NCBI GenBank assembly: GCA_035495815.1
Contig: DATJFH010000175.1
Coordinates: 1 to 64,000 of the forward strand
Origin: DATJFH01 sp035495815
Lineage (GTDB): Bacteria > Acidobacteriota > Terriglobia > Bryobacterales > Bryobacteraceae
Direction: 5' to 3'
Length of the DNA stretch: 64,000 nt
Shown piece by piece: positions 33,739-41,687 of this stretch; positions within the stretch are counted from its first letter, which is position 1, and every line of letters starts with the position of its first letter. The notes under the pieces were generated by a model that was given only the letters and a program-made list of their open reading frames with translations, was not told the DNA's origin and searched no databases. The position numbers and the translations under genes were made by a program.

Positions 33739-34518
33739 TCAAATCTTCAAGAACTGCCGCGCGGCCGCTTCCATACCCGGCCCGCAGATGACGCAATTAC
33801 CGCCGTAAATGCTCGAGCCGCCGTCGAAGTTGAAAAACTTCGCGCCTGCTTCCTCCGCGATAATTTTGAGCGGAGCAAAATCCCAGGGCTTACCGCTGAT
33901 TTCGAGCCAGAGGTCCGCTTGCCCGCGACACACCATCATTGCATCCAGGCAGCCGCCCATGCTCCGGACCGCCCAGAACTGCGCCATCCAGTCCAGCAGT
34001 TCGCCGGCGAAGGCCTGCCCGCGCACATTCGAGAATTGGTTCACACACAGAACGGCTTGCGACGGCGCCGAAATCTCCGACGCCCGGATCGGCGCGCCGT
34101 TCAGGAAGGCGCCGCCACATCGCCAGGCGGTAAACATCTCGCCCATCGCGGGCAGATAGGCGGAACCCGCCACCACTTCGCCGTCCACTTCCAGACCGAC
34201 GAGCACGGCCCAGGCGCGATTCCCGCGCACAAAGTCGCGCGTGCCGTCGATCGGATCGATGATCCAGCGGCGGCCGTTGCGGGATTGCTTGGCGGACCCC
34301 TCTTCACCCAGTAATCCATCCTCCGGAAAGGCTTCCTCGATCGCGCGCGCGATCAGCTGTTCGCTTTCCCGGTCCGCGATGGTAACCGGCGAGGCATCGT
34401 CCTTGCTTTCCGGCTGTAGTCCGGTATTCCAATAGCGCAGGGCAGCCTCGCCACCCTGTCTAGCCACTATGTCGGTCAGGTCTGCTTCCCTATGCCATCT
34501 GTACTGTTCCTGGTACAA
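33739..34518 (-). CDS. inositol-monophosphatase family, HisN-like phosphatase
   Basis: 259 residues from a TTG at 34518; a GGAGG 8 bases upstream decides this start. Family motifs: DASPVTIADRESEQLI, the metal-binding LLGEEGS and WIIDPIDGTRDFVRG, then MGGCLDAMMVCRGQADLWLE and KPWDFAPLKIIAEEAGAKF with the conserved Trp-Asp. The closest type is the HisN histidinol-phosphate phosphatase, but inositol-1-phosphatase or PAP phosphatase cannot be excluded and no other his gene is present. It is convergent with ridA. Confidence 0.9.
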   Translation of the reverse strand: MYQEQYRWHREADLTDIVARQGGEAALRYWNTGLQPESKDDASPVTIADRESEQLIARAIEEAFPEDGLLGEEGSAKQSRNGRRWIIDPIDGTRDFVRGNRAWAVLVGLEVDGEVVAGSAYLPAMGEMFTAWRCGGAFLNGAPIRASEISAPSQAVLCVNQFSNVRGQAFAGELLDWMAQFWAVRSMGGCLDAMMVCRGQADLWLEISGKPWDFAPLKIIAEEAGAKFFNFDGGSSIYGGNCVICGPGMEAAARQFLKI

Positions 34519-34607
34519 AAGTTTGGCCTCCGTTTAGGGTTTAAATCCCATTGTGTCTTTTACTTGCAGATCCTACACTGAAACTGTCAGAAGAAAGATC
34601 AATCGCC

Positions 34608-34880
34608 ATGGAACGTTGTCTGGATTGCAACAGCTTACTCACGAAGGATGAGAAGGTCTGCGTTGAATGCGGATCGAAGGTCGGTGGCGAAGAAGCGAGC
34701 GCTGCCAATTTCATTTCCAGTATTGTCAGTCTGCTCTTCTATTTGTCCGTGCTGGCGCTGGTCGGCTCGCCGTTTGTGGAGAAGTTGCCCAGTTTCACTT
34801 TTTGCATGTTCATCAGCAGCGCGCTGCTCTTCATTATGCGCACGGCGAAGGACAGTACACAGAAAGCCCGTAAACGCTAG
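34608..34880 (+). CDS. zinc-ribbon membrane protein
   Basis: 90 residues from the ATG at 34608. The N-terminus MERCLDCNSLLTKDEKVCVE continues CGSKV, a four-Cys zinc ribbon (CxxC-N12-CxxC). Two hydrophobic segments follow (FISSIVSLLFYLSVLALVG and FTFCMFISSALLFIM), then a basic tail KARKR. Small zinc-ribbon/transmembrane proteins of this plan are widespread and mostly uncharacterised. It is convergent with the flavin reductase gene. An upstream in-frame ATG at 34551 adds residues without recognisable features. Confidence 0.75.
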   Translation: MERCLDCNSLLTKDEKVCVECGSKVGGEEASAANFISSIVSLLFYLSVLALVGSPFVEKLPSFTFCMFISSALLFIMRTAKDSTQKARKR

Positions 34881-34889
34881 CCCAGCCGC

Positions 34890-35390
34890 CTACTTCAAGC
34901 CCTGGTAGCTGCTGTTGTAGTAAATGAGAGGCTGCCCCTCCCGCCAGGTGGCATGTACTGCCTCGCCTATCACCACGATGTGATCCCCCGCTTCGACCAG
35001 TTGGGTCACCTGGCACTCAAGGGTTGCCAGGACCTCGGGTAGAACCGGCGGACCTGTCTCTCCGCGCCGCCAGGCCAAACCTTGAAAACGGTCATAGCCC
35101 GTCCGAGCGAAGCAGGTAGAGAGATCTTTCTGTTCCTCGTGAAGCACATTAACGGCAAATCTCGTCTCCAGCCGGAAATGATTGAGAATCGAGGTACGCT
35201 TGTCCAGACAGAACAGTACCAGGGGCGGCGCCAGCGAAACCGAGGTGAACGAGTTCACGGTCAGGCCGTGTGGCACGCCATTCGAATCGATAACGGTTAC
35301 AATTGTGATGCCGGTGGCGTACTTGCTGCACACGCGGCGAAAGTGGTGTTGCTCTATGTTTCCCAGAGACATAGACCGGTCACTTGACAT
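34890..35390 (-). CDS. flavin reductase-like FMN-binding protein
   Basis: 166 residues from the ATG at 35390 (other in-frame ATGs at 35450 and 35372). The split-barrel flavin reductase domain starts FRRVCSKYATGITIVTVIDS, then GLTVNSFTSVSLAPPLVLFC, the FMN-binding and fold-defining block, FAVNVLHEEQKDLSTCFA, and ends AGDHIVVIGEAVHATWREGQPLIYYNSSY. This matches the HpaC/RutF-type NAD(P)H:flavin oxidoreductases that feed reduced flavin to monooxygenases; no monooxygenase is adjacent. It is divergent from the HU gene, with about 80 bases between starts. Confidence 0.9.
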   Translation of the reverse strand: MSSDRSMSLGNIEQHHFRRVCSKYATGITIVTVIDSNGVPHGLTVNSFTSVSLAPPLVLFCLDKRTSILNHFRLETRFAVNVLHEEQKDLSTCFARTGYDRFQGLAWRRGETGPPVLPEVLATLECQVTQLVEAGDHIVVIGEAVHATWREGQPLIYYNSSYQGLK

Positions 35391-35471
35391 TGCAATAACC
35401 CTAATCCTATCATGAAGTTGACTTTTGCGCCCAAAAAAGGGCCAGCGCACTGGATCGGCGAGGAGGCTGCT

Positions 35472-35741
35472 TTGATAAAGCTTGATATCATCAACGAGGT
35501 CGTCAGCAAGACGGGTATCACGAAGACCAAGGCCGAGATGGCTGTGGAAACCGTTTTCGAGAGCATGAAGAAAGCTCTCGGACAGGGGGACCGCATCGAG
35601 CTTCGTGGATTCGGCGTATTCAACGTCAAACCGCGCAAGACCGGAATCGGCCGAAATCCCCGGACCGGCGCGGAAGTGTCCATTCCGCCGGGAAAGGCCG
35701 TAAGGATCAAGCCCGGCAAGGAATTACAAGTACTGCAATAG
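35472..35741 (+). CDS. HU/IHF-family DNA-binding protein
   Basis: 89 residues from a TTG at 35472, supported by AGGAGG five bases upstream and by the family length of about 90; the frame is open back to 35412 but that part is not HU-like. IKLDIINEVVSKTGITKTKAEMAVETVF forms the helical dimer, RIELRGFGVFNVKPRKTGIGRNPRTG the beta arm signature with the intercalating RNPRTG and Pro, and ending VRIKPGKELQVL. It bends DNA; IHF-like and HU-like roles cannot be separated from sequence alone. Confidence 0.95.
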   Translation: MIKLDIINEVVSKTGITKTKAEMAVETVFESMKKALGQGDRIELRGFGVFNVKPRKTGIGRNPRTGAEVSIPPGKAVRIKPGKELQVLQ

Positions 35742-35801
35742 GCCCTCGGAGTTGGGCGCCGGAAGCGGATTCCGGCGTTCGCATCGATATCTTTATCTCT
35801 T

Positions 35802-36845
35802 GTGCCCCCTGAGGATTTTGCTACGGACTCGTCACTGGCGGCCGCTGGGGCGGGTATATCGCCTGCGGCGTCTGACGAAGTCCTGTTTGAAGCGGAAGCG
35901 CAACGCCGCTACCCCCGACATCGCTATTGGCTGCACATAGTCCTGTTTCTGGCGACCCTGGTCACGACATCTCTGGTGGGGTCGCGGATGCAGCGGGATT
36001 TCAAGGCCAATCTGCCGCCGCTTGGCGTCGAGGAGCTCTGGGATGCCTTCGTGCATGGGTGGGAACAGCCCGCGGCTCTGCTCCACGGCCTACCTTTTTC
36101 ATTGACCCTCCTGGGTATCCTGCTGGCGCATGAATTTGGCCATTTCCTCACCTGCGTTCGTTATGGGCTCGACGCCAGCCTGCCCTATTTCCTCCCCGCG
36201 CCCGTGCTCACCGGCACTTTCGGCGCATTCATCCGGATCCGCTCGCCGATCTACTACAAGCGCACGCTCTTCGACGTCGCGGTGGGAGGACCCCTAGCCG
36301 GTTTCGTGGTCCTGCTTCCGGCGCTGGCCATTGGACTGGCATTTTCAAAGGTGATACCCGGTATCGCCAATGAAGGCGCGTTCCGTTACGGGACGCCCGC
36401 GCTTCTGTGGCTCATGGAGAAGGCCATTTTTCCGGGTGTGCCCAGCGCCGATATCTATTTGCACCCGGTGGCCCGGGCGGCCTGGATCGGGCTCCTTGCG
36501 ACGGCGTGGAACCTGCTGCCGATCGGCCAACTGGACGGTGGACACGTCGTTTACTCGCTGGCCGGACGGTGGCACAAGCGGCTGACCTGGTTCTTTCTGG
36601 CCACGCTGGTAGCGCTGGGGATTCGTTTTTGGCACGGCTGGCTGGTTTGGGCGGTATTGCTCTATTTTCTGGGACGCCGGCATCCCGTAATCGTGGACCC
36701 CGGCAGCGTGGGAGCCGGCCGCAGAAAGATCGCCTGGCTGACACTGCTCATCTTCCTGCTCTGCTTCACGCCCGCGCCGCTGGAGGAAAATTCCGGCGCA
36801 GCCGGGAGCGGATCCAGCGCCCAGATCTCACGGCCCGGTTCATGA
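35802..36845 (+). CDS. site-2 protease family (M50) intramembrane metalloprotease
   Basis: 347 residues from a GTG at 35802. Several transmembrane segments; the zinc motif HEFGH (110-114) in LLGILLAHEFGHFLTCVRYG and the third ligand in WNLLPIGQLDGGHVVYSLAG define an S2P-type M50 peptidase. LPAPVLTGTFGAFIRIRSP matches the plant EGY/bacterial branch without a PDZ insertion. It probably cleaves transmembrane proteins such as anti-sigma factors; no substrate is encoded next door. Its stop overlaps the start of the glycosyltransferase gene (ATGA), suggesting cotranscription. Confidence 0.92.
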   Translation: MPPEDFATDSSLAAAGAGISPAASDEVLFEAEAQRRYPRHRYWLHIVLFLATLVTTSLVGSRMQRDFKANLPPLGVEELWDAFVHGWEQPAALLHGLPFSLTLLGILLAHEFGHFLTCVRYGLDASLPYFLPAPVLTGTFGAFIRIRSPIYYKRTLFDVAVGGPLAGFVVLLPALAIGLAFSKVIPGIANEGAFRYGTPALLWLMEKAIFPGVPSADIYLHPVARAAWIGLLATAWNLLPIGQLDGGHVVYSLAGRWHKRLTWFFLATLVALGIRFWHGWLVWAVLLYFLGRRHPVIVDPGSVGAGRRKIAWLTLLIFLLCFTPAPLEENSGAAGSGSSAQISRPGS

Positions 36846-37585
36846 AGATCACGGCTACGATCATCACGTTGAACGAGGAGCGGAATATTGCCCGGGCGAT
36901 CGAAAGCCTGCGATGCTGCGACCAGATCGTGGTCCTCGACAGCGGCTCTGTGGACCGTACCGTGGAACTGGCGTCGAATCTGGGCGCCGTGGTAGTGGAA
37001 GACTCCTGGCGCGGGTACGCAAACCAGAAGAATCGCGCGGCCGAGCACGCCGAGCACGACTGGATTTTTTCGCTCGACGCCGACGAAGCCCTGAGCGAGG
37101 CTCTCGAAGGCGAGATCTGGACGTTGAAAAAGCACGGACCGGCCTTCGATGCTTACACCATGCCGCGGCTGGCGCAGTATATGGGCCGTTGGATTCTGCA
37201 CGGCGGCTGGTACCCCGACCGCAAGGTGCGTCTTTACAATCGGGCCAAGGCATCCTGGGTGGGCGACTTCGTGCACGAAAGCGTAAAGGTGGCGGGCCGG
37301 GTGGGCCACCTCGAGTCGAACCTGCTGCACTTTACGTGCGACTCGCTGTCGGAGCACCTCAAAACGCTGGACCGCTACACGACTCTGGCCGCGGAAGAGG
37401 TGGTCTCGCGCAAAACGAAAATCGGACTCAGCAACCTCATCCTGGATCCCGCGTGGACCTTTCTGAAAAGCTATGTCTTCCGGCGCGGTTTTCTGGACGG
37501 CATGGAAGGGCTGACAATCGCCCACATGGCCGCGCTCTATACGTTCCTGAAATATGCCAAGGCGCGCAACATGAGCCCCGATTAA
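36842..37585 (+). CDS. family 2 glycosyltransferase (WaaE/KdtX-like)
   Basis: 247 residues. GT-A fold with MKITATIITLNEERNIARAI, QIVVLDSGSVDRTVELA, NQKNRAAEHAEHDWIFSLDADEAL (nucleotide-sugar/metal Asp motif) and the WaaE-type acceptor block WILHGGWYPDRKVRLYNRAKASW, VHESVKV, then FLDGMEGLTIAHMAALYTFLKYAK. In proteobacteria such enzymes add glucose to the LPS inner core. It is a likely lipopolysaccharide or cell-surface glycan transferase; the acceptor is inferred. Confidence 0.92.
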   Translation: MKITATIITLNEERNIARAIESLRCCDQIVVLDSGSVDRTVELASNLGAVVVEDSWRGYANQKNRAAEHAEHDWIFSLDADEALSEALEGEIWTLKKHGPAFDAYTMPRLAQYMGRWILHGGWYPDRKVRLYNRAKASWVGDFVHESVKVAGRVGHLESNLLHFTCDSLSEHLKTLDRYTTLAAEEVVSRKTKIGLSNLILDPAWTFLKSYVFRRGFLDGMEGLTIAHMAALYTFLKYAKARNMSPD

Positions 37586-37860
37586 GGCAGGAGAGGCTGG
37601 CTCAGGCCCCGGAAGCTTCGGCGTGGTGATGGATACCACTCACGCGGTGACCAATGCCCGAAGTATCCCTGACGTTCATAGACACCGGCCTTTGTCACAC
37701 GAGCCCGGACAAATGAAGCCGGCATTTACCGCTTTCCTTCGGTTCGTATTGGTTTTACGAGTTGCGCGTCACGTCGGCCGGCTTCAGGACTTTTGGGGCG
37801 TGGCAGGAGAGCGTCACCGTAACCGCCGAAACCCGCCGTGACTTCGGCCCATTGTTTTTT

Positions 37861-37989
37861 TCAGTGGCTTAGACGACCGGAAATCTCCTCCGGACGATAA
37901 GCATCCCGCGCGGCCGACTGCCAATCGGAATACTGCTCGTCAGGCGGTCCGCTAACCCCCGCCAGCGTCAAAAAATCTCTGCGCTTCAT
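37861..37989 (-). pseudogene. 42-codon remnant of a Tat-signal gene at the end of the quinoprotein operon
   Basis: An ATG at 37989 overlaps the quinoprotein stop (ATGA) and opens MKRRDFLTLAGVSGPPDEQY, continuing SDWQSAARDAYRPEEISGRL to a stop at 37861. The first dozen residues are a twin-arginine signal start, but the hydrophobic stretch is cut short and only a short charged segment remains. The most economical reading is an internal deletion of a formerly exported protein. It could instead be a genuine small protein. The following 37586-37860 contains nothing I can identify. Confidence 0.5.
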
Positions 37990-40364
37990 CGTGCCGGCTG
38001 CTTGTCTGGCAACGCGAAGGACAGGATATTGCTGCCCGACGCAATCGCGACATGCTGGCGGCCGTTAACCATGTACGTCATGGGCGAAGCCCTCCAAGAG
38101 GCGTTTCCGTCGAATCGCCACAGCGTGCGCCCCGTCTTCGCTTCGAGAGCGGCGAATGTTCCGCCCGTCTCACCGTAGAAAAGGAGGCCGCCGGCCGTCG
38201 ACAGGACGCCCGAGTAATTTGATTCTGGCGATCCGACCTGTTTAATTTCCCATGCGACCTTTCCGGTTTCAATATCAAGCGCTCGAAGATATTTCTCGCC
38301 AGGATCGCTCGTGTCGCGGTAGCCGAAGTAACCGCCTCTCTGGGACTGGCGATAGATACTGCAGTCCTCGACCGCCATGACATATAGCAGTCGCGTATCG
38401 GGGTTGAATGCAGTTGCGTACCAATTGGTGGCCCCCCTCACGGCCGGACATCCCTTGACTCCCGCCGCGGTTGGCAGATTCGCGGGAAGCAGTTGGGGCA
38501 CTCCATCCGGCCCGATGCCGCTTGCCCAGTTCAGTTTCCTGACGAAAGGCTTTCCGAGAAGCACTTCACCGGTTGTCCGGTCCAGGACGTAGAAGAACCC
38601 GTTCCGATTCGCCTGCAGCAACAATTTCCGGTCGCGCCCTCGATACTTGGTATCCACAAGCAGAAGGGGTTCGGTGGCATCCCAGTCGTGGAGATCATGC
38701 GGCGTAAATTGGTAGTACCAGCGCAGTTTTCCGGTCTTCGCCTCAAGAGCCAGAACGCAGTTGGTATATAGGTTCAGCCCTTTGCGGTCATCGCCGTCGG
38801 TTGCAGGGAACGGGTTTCCGGTCGTCCAATACAAAAGCCCACTTTCCGCGTCGTACGAACCGGTAACCCAGGTGGCGCCGCCTCCAGTCTCGATGGCCTT
38901 GCCGCTCCAGGTTTCCGAGCCCGGCTCACCGCGTTTGGGTACGGTCCAGAAGCGCCAAACCTCTTGCCCCGTGGTGGCTTTATAGGCGGCCAGGAAGCCG
39001 CGCAGCGGACCATCTCCGCCACCGATGCCCGAGATGACCAAGTCCCCAACGACCAGTGGGGCCGCCGTCGCACTGTAGCGGCCCGGCGTCTCCGGCATCA
39101 CCACGTCCCACATGACAGCGCCGGTCAGCCGATTCATGCAAAGCAGGTGCGCATCGGCCGTTGCGTAGAATAGCCGGTCTCCCAGCAGGGCCACTCCGCG
39201 ATTCGGCTCCCGAGATGCATTTCGGGCGCCCGCATTCGGTCCTCCTTGCGGGCGGGCGCCCGGACGTGTATAGCACCAGATGTCACTTCCCGTGCGGGAG
39301 TCGAGGGCGCACACTTCGCCGGGAGCCGTCACATACATCACGCCATCGGCTACCAACGGCGTCGTCTGCGTCCCTGGCGTCGCAAGCGGGTAGGTCCATT
39401 GAAGCTGGAGCTGCCCGGCATTTTGCGCGTTGATCTGGTGGAGAGCGCTATGACGATTTCCGTGCAGAGCGCCAGCGTAGGTAGGCCACTCACCCGGTTT
39501 CGGCTTCAGAATCGCCTGGACAACTTCTGGGGGGACCGGATCCGGCTCCGCCGCGAGCGGGCCAGGCACGACATCCGCGAGTGTACTGAGATACGCCACC
39601 AAGTTCCGCCGCTCCTCGGGAGTCGCTTTCAGAGGCGGCATGAAGGAGGTCTTTTCGCTCGAGATCTCTTTGTAGTCTGAGTCGTAAAGAAGATGCATCC
39701 GGCCATCGAGAGTTTGCAACTGCAGGTCATGTTTCCCGCGATTTCGCGCGAATCCCCTCAGGTTGGAACCGCTTTTCAAAAGGACATTCACGATCGCCCA
39801 GGATTCATCCGGACAAAAGGCCCAGGACGGACAAGTCGAGGTGGTCCGCATGCCGGTCTGCGACGAAGGGTCGTCGAGAAATAGCTCTATTTCGCGTACA
39901 GTCAGCTGGCGGCCGGCTGAGGAAAGGTCGGGACCATTCGTTTTGCCTCGCCCGTGGATCATGTGGCAGTTCGAGCACTGGCCTTTACCGAAGAAGAATC
40001 GTTCTCCCGCCGCAGTGTCTCCCGCGGGTTTGATGTCGAGAGCTGACGCATTCAGGGATCGCACCCAGGCTGCCAAGGCTTGCAGTTGATCCGACGGCAA
40101 GGGAAACGCCGGCATGCCGCCTGGCGAGCCATCCCGAATTTTCGCGAGAATCTGTGCCTCGGAGCTGGCTCGGAGGGAACGGCTGTTGACCAGAGCTGGT
40201 CCACGGTCGCCGCCGCCGGCTTCGACGCCATGGCAACCGGAGCAAAGATTTCTGAATTGCTTTTCAACTCCAGCCCGATTCAGATCCCCGTTGGAGCCCT
40301 GCGGATTCGCCGTCACAAGAGGCCAGAGTATGGCGGCTGAACACGCTATCCATCGGAAATGCAT
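37986..40364 (-). CDS. exported quinoprotein (PQQ-type) dehydrogenase with two cytochrome c motifs
   Basis: 792 residues with an N-terminal signal (MHFRWIACSAAILWPLVTAN). Haem c motifs CSGCH (41-45) and CSNCH (130-134) lie in an N-terminal cytochrome region ending near 270; residues 290-790 form an eight-bladed PQQ propeller, with repeated W-motifs (AGALHGNRHSALHQIN, GTQTTPLVADGVMYV, LVVGDLVISGIGGGDG, AKTGKLRWYYQFTPHDLHDW, LLLQANRNGFFYVLDRTTGE and VAWEIKQVGSPESNYSGVLS). The cytochrome-first order differs from the usual C-terminal one. It probably oxidises an alcohol or sugar in the periplasm and passes electrons to its haems. It lies 23 bases after the enolase-superfamily gene. Confidence 0.9.
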   Translation of the reverse strand: MHFRWIACSAAILWPLVTANPQGSNGDLNRAGVEKQFRNLCSGCHGVEAGGGDRGPALVNSRSLRASSEAQILAKIRDGSPGGMPAFPLPSDQLQALAAWVRSLNASALDIKPAGDTAAGERFFFGKGQCSNCHMIHGRGKTNGPDLSSAGRQLTVREIELFLDDPSSQTGMRTTSTCPSWAFCPDESWAIVNVLLKSGSNLRGFARNRGKHDLQLQTLDGRMHLLYDSDYKEISSEKTSFMPPLKATPEERRNLVAYLSTLADVVPGPLAAEPDPVPPEVVQAILKPKPGEWPTYAGALHGNRHSALHQINAQNAGQLQLQWTYPLATPGTQTTPLVADGVMYVTAPGEVCALDSRTGSDIWCYTRPGARPQGGPNAGARNASREPNRGVALLGDRLFYATADAHLLCMNRLTGAVMWDVVMPETPGRYSATAAPLVVGDLVISGIGGGDGPLRGFLAAYKATTGQEVWRFWTVPKRGEPGSETWSGKAIETGGGATWVTGSYDAESGLLYWTTGNPFPATDGDDRKGLNLYTNCVLALEAKTGKLRWYYQFTPHDLHDWDATEPLLLVDTKYRGRDRKLLLQANRNGFFYVLDRTTGEVLLGKPFVRKLNWASGIGPDGVPQLLPANLPTAAGVKGCPAVRGATNWYATAFNPDTRLLYVMAVEDCSIYRQSQRGGYFGYRDTSDPGEKYLRALDIETGKVAWEIKQVGSPESNYSGVLSTAGGLLFYGETGGTFAALEAKTGRTLWRFDGNASWRASPMTYMVNGRQHVAIASGSNILSFALPDKQPAR

Positions 40365-40387
40365 CGTTTGCTCCCTTTGATCGCAAC

Positions 40388-41662
40388 CTAATTACTCCGG
40401 CGGCCGCTTCTGCCCTGGCCTCCACGTGGCGTGATGAAGCCTTCGACACGGAAGCGGTTGACCGCATCTTCATCAATGTCCAACCCCAGGCCCGGACTCT
40501 GCGGCACTTGAATCTCACCGTTCTTAAAAGTGTACAGGTTCTTCGATCTTAGGATCTTCAGAGCTGGAACGGCGATATCGTCCGGCAGCAGCGGAGGAGT
40601 CAGGACCCCGATCTCCTGATATACGGAGCCCATCGCCGCCGACACTTGGAGCCTGCCGGCAAGGCGTAACCCCGCAGCTGCATGCGGCGCAATCGGAACT
40701 CCCCAAGTTTCCGCGAGTACTCCGACTTTACGAAGCATAAAAATACCGCCCACCGTCCTCAGTTCTGGCTGGAGGATTTCGTAAGTGTTGTTCATGAGGC
40801 ATTCCCGAAAGGGCGCCAGCCCCCTGTAGCCCTCTCCGCCGGTGATGATGATTTTTTCCATCTCCCTGGCCAATCGAGCCGGACTCAGAAAATCGTTGCG
40901 ATCGAAGGGTTCTTCGAGCCAATAGACTCCGGCGGCCTCGAGCGCCTGCGCGGCCGCGAGCCCGGCGGGATAGTCCCAAAGGCCCGGGCCGGCAGCTGTC
41001 CGATCCACCATGACCCGGAAATCCGGACCAGTGGCAGCCAGCATTTCGGCGCAAGCCCTGGCGTCATCGGCGGCGTTCTTGCGCCAGACGCGAACCTTCA
41101 TTGCCTTGAAGCCGGCATTCTTGACCTTCACAGCCTGCGCAGCTTGATCCTTGAACGGCACGTGATCCTGGGTCGGCTCGCCGGGCCAGACGTAGGTCAG
41201 GTACACCGGTACGCTCGTCAGCTTGGCGCCCAGGAGTCGCGAGACCGGTTGGCCCGCGATCTTGCCGATGGCGTCCCACATCGCCTCCTCGACGGCGGAC
41301 CAGAGAATCAGGCCCCTCTTGAGGTGCTGCTCGAGTGAGAACAGATCTTGTCCCAGCAGGACCTCCCGGGCAGCCTTGACCGACTCGGGCGTCGATCCTC
41401 CGAAGGAGTAACCGCGGACGCCAGAATCGGTTTCGACGCGCGTCACATTGAGCCGGTTGGTCGCCGCGTTAAATGGTCCCGGCGCGGCCGCAGCCGTCGC
41501 CGCAGGCCCCTCCAGCGGAACGACAATGTCGAAAGTGTCGATGGTCTTGATGCGAACCGGTTTTGCCACGGCGGCCAGGGCTTGAACAGGCGCGAGCAGG
41601 CTGTCCGCCATCCAACTCCCCATGCCCACAACCGTGGAATTAAGCAATTGTCTGCGATTCAA
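40388..41662 (-). CDS. Tat-exported mandelate racemase/enolase-superfamily protein
   Basis: 424 residues with an MNRRQLLNSTVVGMGSWMAD Tat-like signal. Enolase-superfamily barrel: the capping domain, then KAMKVRVWRK with the Lys of the catalytic strand, metal ligands in FRVMVDRTAAG (Asp), YWLEEPFDRNDF (Glu) and GGEGYRGL (Glu), and APHAAAGLRLAG with the His. This matches the mandelate racemase/D-sugar-acid dehydratase group. It would abstract a proton alpha to a carboxylate to racemise or dehydrate a sugar acid. It lies between the TonB receptor (25 bases) and the quinoprotein (23 bases), so the operon may take up and process one substrate. An export signal is unusual for this family. Confidence 0.9.
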   Translation of the reverse strand: MNRRQLLNSTVVGMGSWMADSLLAPVQALAAVAKPVRIKTIDTFDIVVPLEGPAATAAAAPGPFNAATNRLNVTRVETDSGVRGYSFGGSTPESVKAAREVLLGQDLFSLEQHLKRGLILWSAVEEAMWDAIGKIAGQPVSRLLGAKLTSVPVYLTYVWPGEPTQDHVPFKDQAAQAVKVKNAGFKAMKVRVWRKNAADDARACAEMLAATGPDFRVMVDRTAAGPGLWDYPAGLAAAQALEAAGVYWLEEPFDRNDFLSPARLAREMEKIIITGGEGYRGLAPFRECLMNNTYEILQPELRTVGGIFMLRKVGVLAETWGVPIAPHAAAGLRLAGRLQVSAAMGSVYQEIGVLTPPLLPDDIAVPALKILRSKNLYTFKNGEIQVPQSPGLGLDIDEDAVNRFRVEGFITPRGGQGRSGRRSN

Positions 41663-41687
41663 TCCGTCCTCCTATCTCCACCACCAA

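Noticed and set aside
37586..37860. Possible small gene between the glycosyltransferase and the Tat remnant
   Set aside because: A 72-codon + frame exists (37623-37841), but it has no ribosome-binding site or protein-like character.
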